Shown here piece after piece: positions 13,957 to 14,218 of a DNA stretch of 14,218 nucleotides. Where the stretch lies: positions 1 through 14,218 of the forward strand of contig VAXX01000116.1 of the NCBI GenBank assembly GCA_005885115.1, written 5' to 3'. The first letter of the stretch is position 1. Each line of letters opens with the position of its first letter. The notes beneath the pieces were generated by a model. That model was not told the origin of the DNA. It ran no database searches and saw only the letters and a list, made by a program, of their open reading frames with translations. The DNA is from Actinomycetota bacterium (GTDB taxonomy: Bacteria; Actinomycetota; Actinomycetes; Mycobacteriales; Micromonosporaceae). The position numbers and the translations under genes were made by a program.

Positions 13957-14218
13957 ATGCGTCAGGAGTACCAGGCCGAACTCGCCGAGGTGAACCGGCT
14001 CCTGGTCACCATGGCCGAGGGGGTCCGCGCGGCGCTGCACCGGGCGACCGGGGCCCTGCTCAACGCCGACCGGACCGAGGCCGAGGAAGTGGTCCACGCC
14101 GACGCGGAGATCGACGCGGTGTACCAGCAGGTCGAGGACAAGGTGTACGACCTGCTCGCCCGGCAGGCACCGGTCGCCTCCGACCTTCGGCTGGTGGTGA
14201 CCGCGCTGCACATCGCCG
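13957..14218 (+). CDS. phoU: PhoU, phosphate signalling protein (5' part only)
   Basis: The first 87 codons are present and the gene runs off the window. The product starts MRQEYQAELAEVNRLLVTMA and contains the PhoU helical-bundle pattern, including ADAEIDAVYQQVEDKVYDLL and the conserved APVASDLRLVVTALHIA. PhoU is a cytosolic three-helix-repeat protein that links the phosphate transporter to the sensor kinase and keeps the regulon off when phosphate is plentiful. ATG 13957 follows GAGGGAG (13946-13952). It is divergent from senX3 across 142 nt, the same arrangement as Streptomyces phoU / phoR-phoP. Confidence 0.93.
   Translation, partial: MRQEYQAELAEVNRLLVTMAEGVRAALHRATGALLNADRTEAEEVVHADAEIDAVYQQVEDKVYDLLARQAPVASDLRLVVTALHIA

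Overview
The window is high-GC DNA from a filamentous or near-filamentous actinobacterium, most likely of the Micromonosporaceae. The base is gene content: a BldN-type sigma factor with an RsbN-like DUF5667 partner, a BldC-type regulator, the mycobacterial-type 33-residue ribosomal protein bS22, and a SenX3/RegX3 (PhoR/PhoP) system divergent from phoU. Much of it matches, as I recall it, the conserved Mycobacterium tuberculosis block Rv0490-Rv0505c (senX3, regX3, Rv0495c, Rv0496 ppx, Rv0498, proC, Rv0500A, Rv0500B, galE2, Rv0502, serB1), here joined to the bldN-rsbN pair of developmental actinomycetes.

Layout. 1-892 (-): 5' part of an acyl-CoA synthetase. 893-1196: regulatory region with a cluster of CGTGTC/GACAC motifs. 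1197-2169 (+): possible 35-codon leader ORF, then a bldN-type sigma gene disrupted in region 4. 2309-3310 (+): DUF5667/RsbN-like membrane protein, preceded by a CGTAAC-N17-CGTTGA promoter and followed by a perfect-palindrome terminator. 3407-4182 (+): SerB1-like HAD gene, frameshifted. 4179-6527 (-): bldC-like, bS22, SDR and acyltransferase genes. 6642-7562 (-): proline dehydrogenase. 7676-8773 (+): degenerate glutathionylspermidine-synthase-like protein. 8811-9338 (+): CGNR zinc-finger regulator. 9335-10129 (-): sugar phosphate isomerase-like TIM barrel. 10166-11092 (-): Ppx/GppA phosphatase. 11111-11974 (+): Cys-rich conserved unknown (Rv0495c-like). 11982-13814 (-): senX3 and a disrupted regX3. 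13957 onward (+): phoU, cut by the window edge.

Two themes run through the window. One is development and envelope: BldN with its anti-sigma partner, BldC, an acyltransferase, an SDR and an acyl-CoA ligase. The other is phosphate: SenX3-RegX3, PhoU and polyphosphatase, with a PHO-box-like repeat before phoU. Many genes appear leaderless: a TANNNT -10 hexamer sits at exactly -12 to -7 from the start codon of at least five genes, and this fixes several starts.

The main anomaly is three out-of-frame losses of about 65-80 nt, each removing a conserved block from an otherwise healthy gene (bldN, the HAD gene, regX3). A fourth gene lacks its ATP-grasp core in frame. They could be real lesions or assembly gaps. 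I see no CRISPR array, tRNA, rRNA, insertion sequence or prophage. I do not see a clearly new defence or mobile system. The least understood items are the PRODH/GSP-like/CGNR cluster sitting where proC is expected, and the Rv0495c-like protein.
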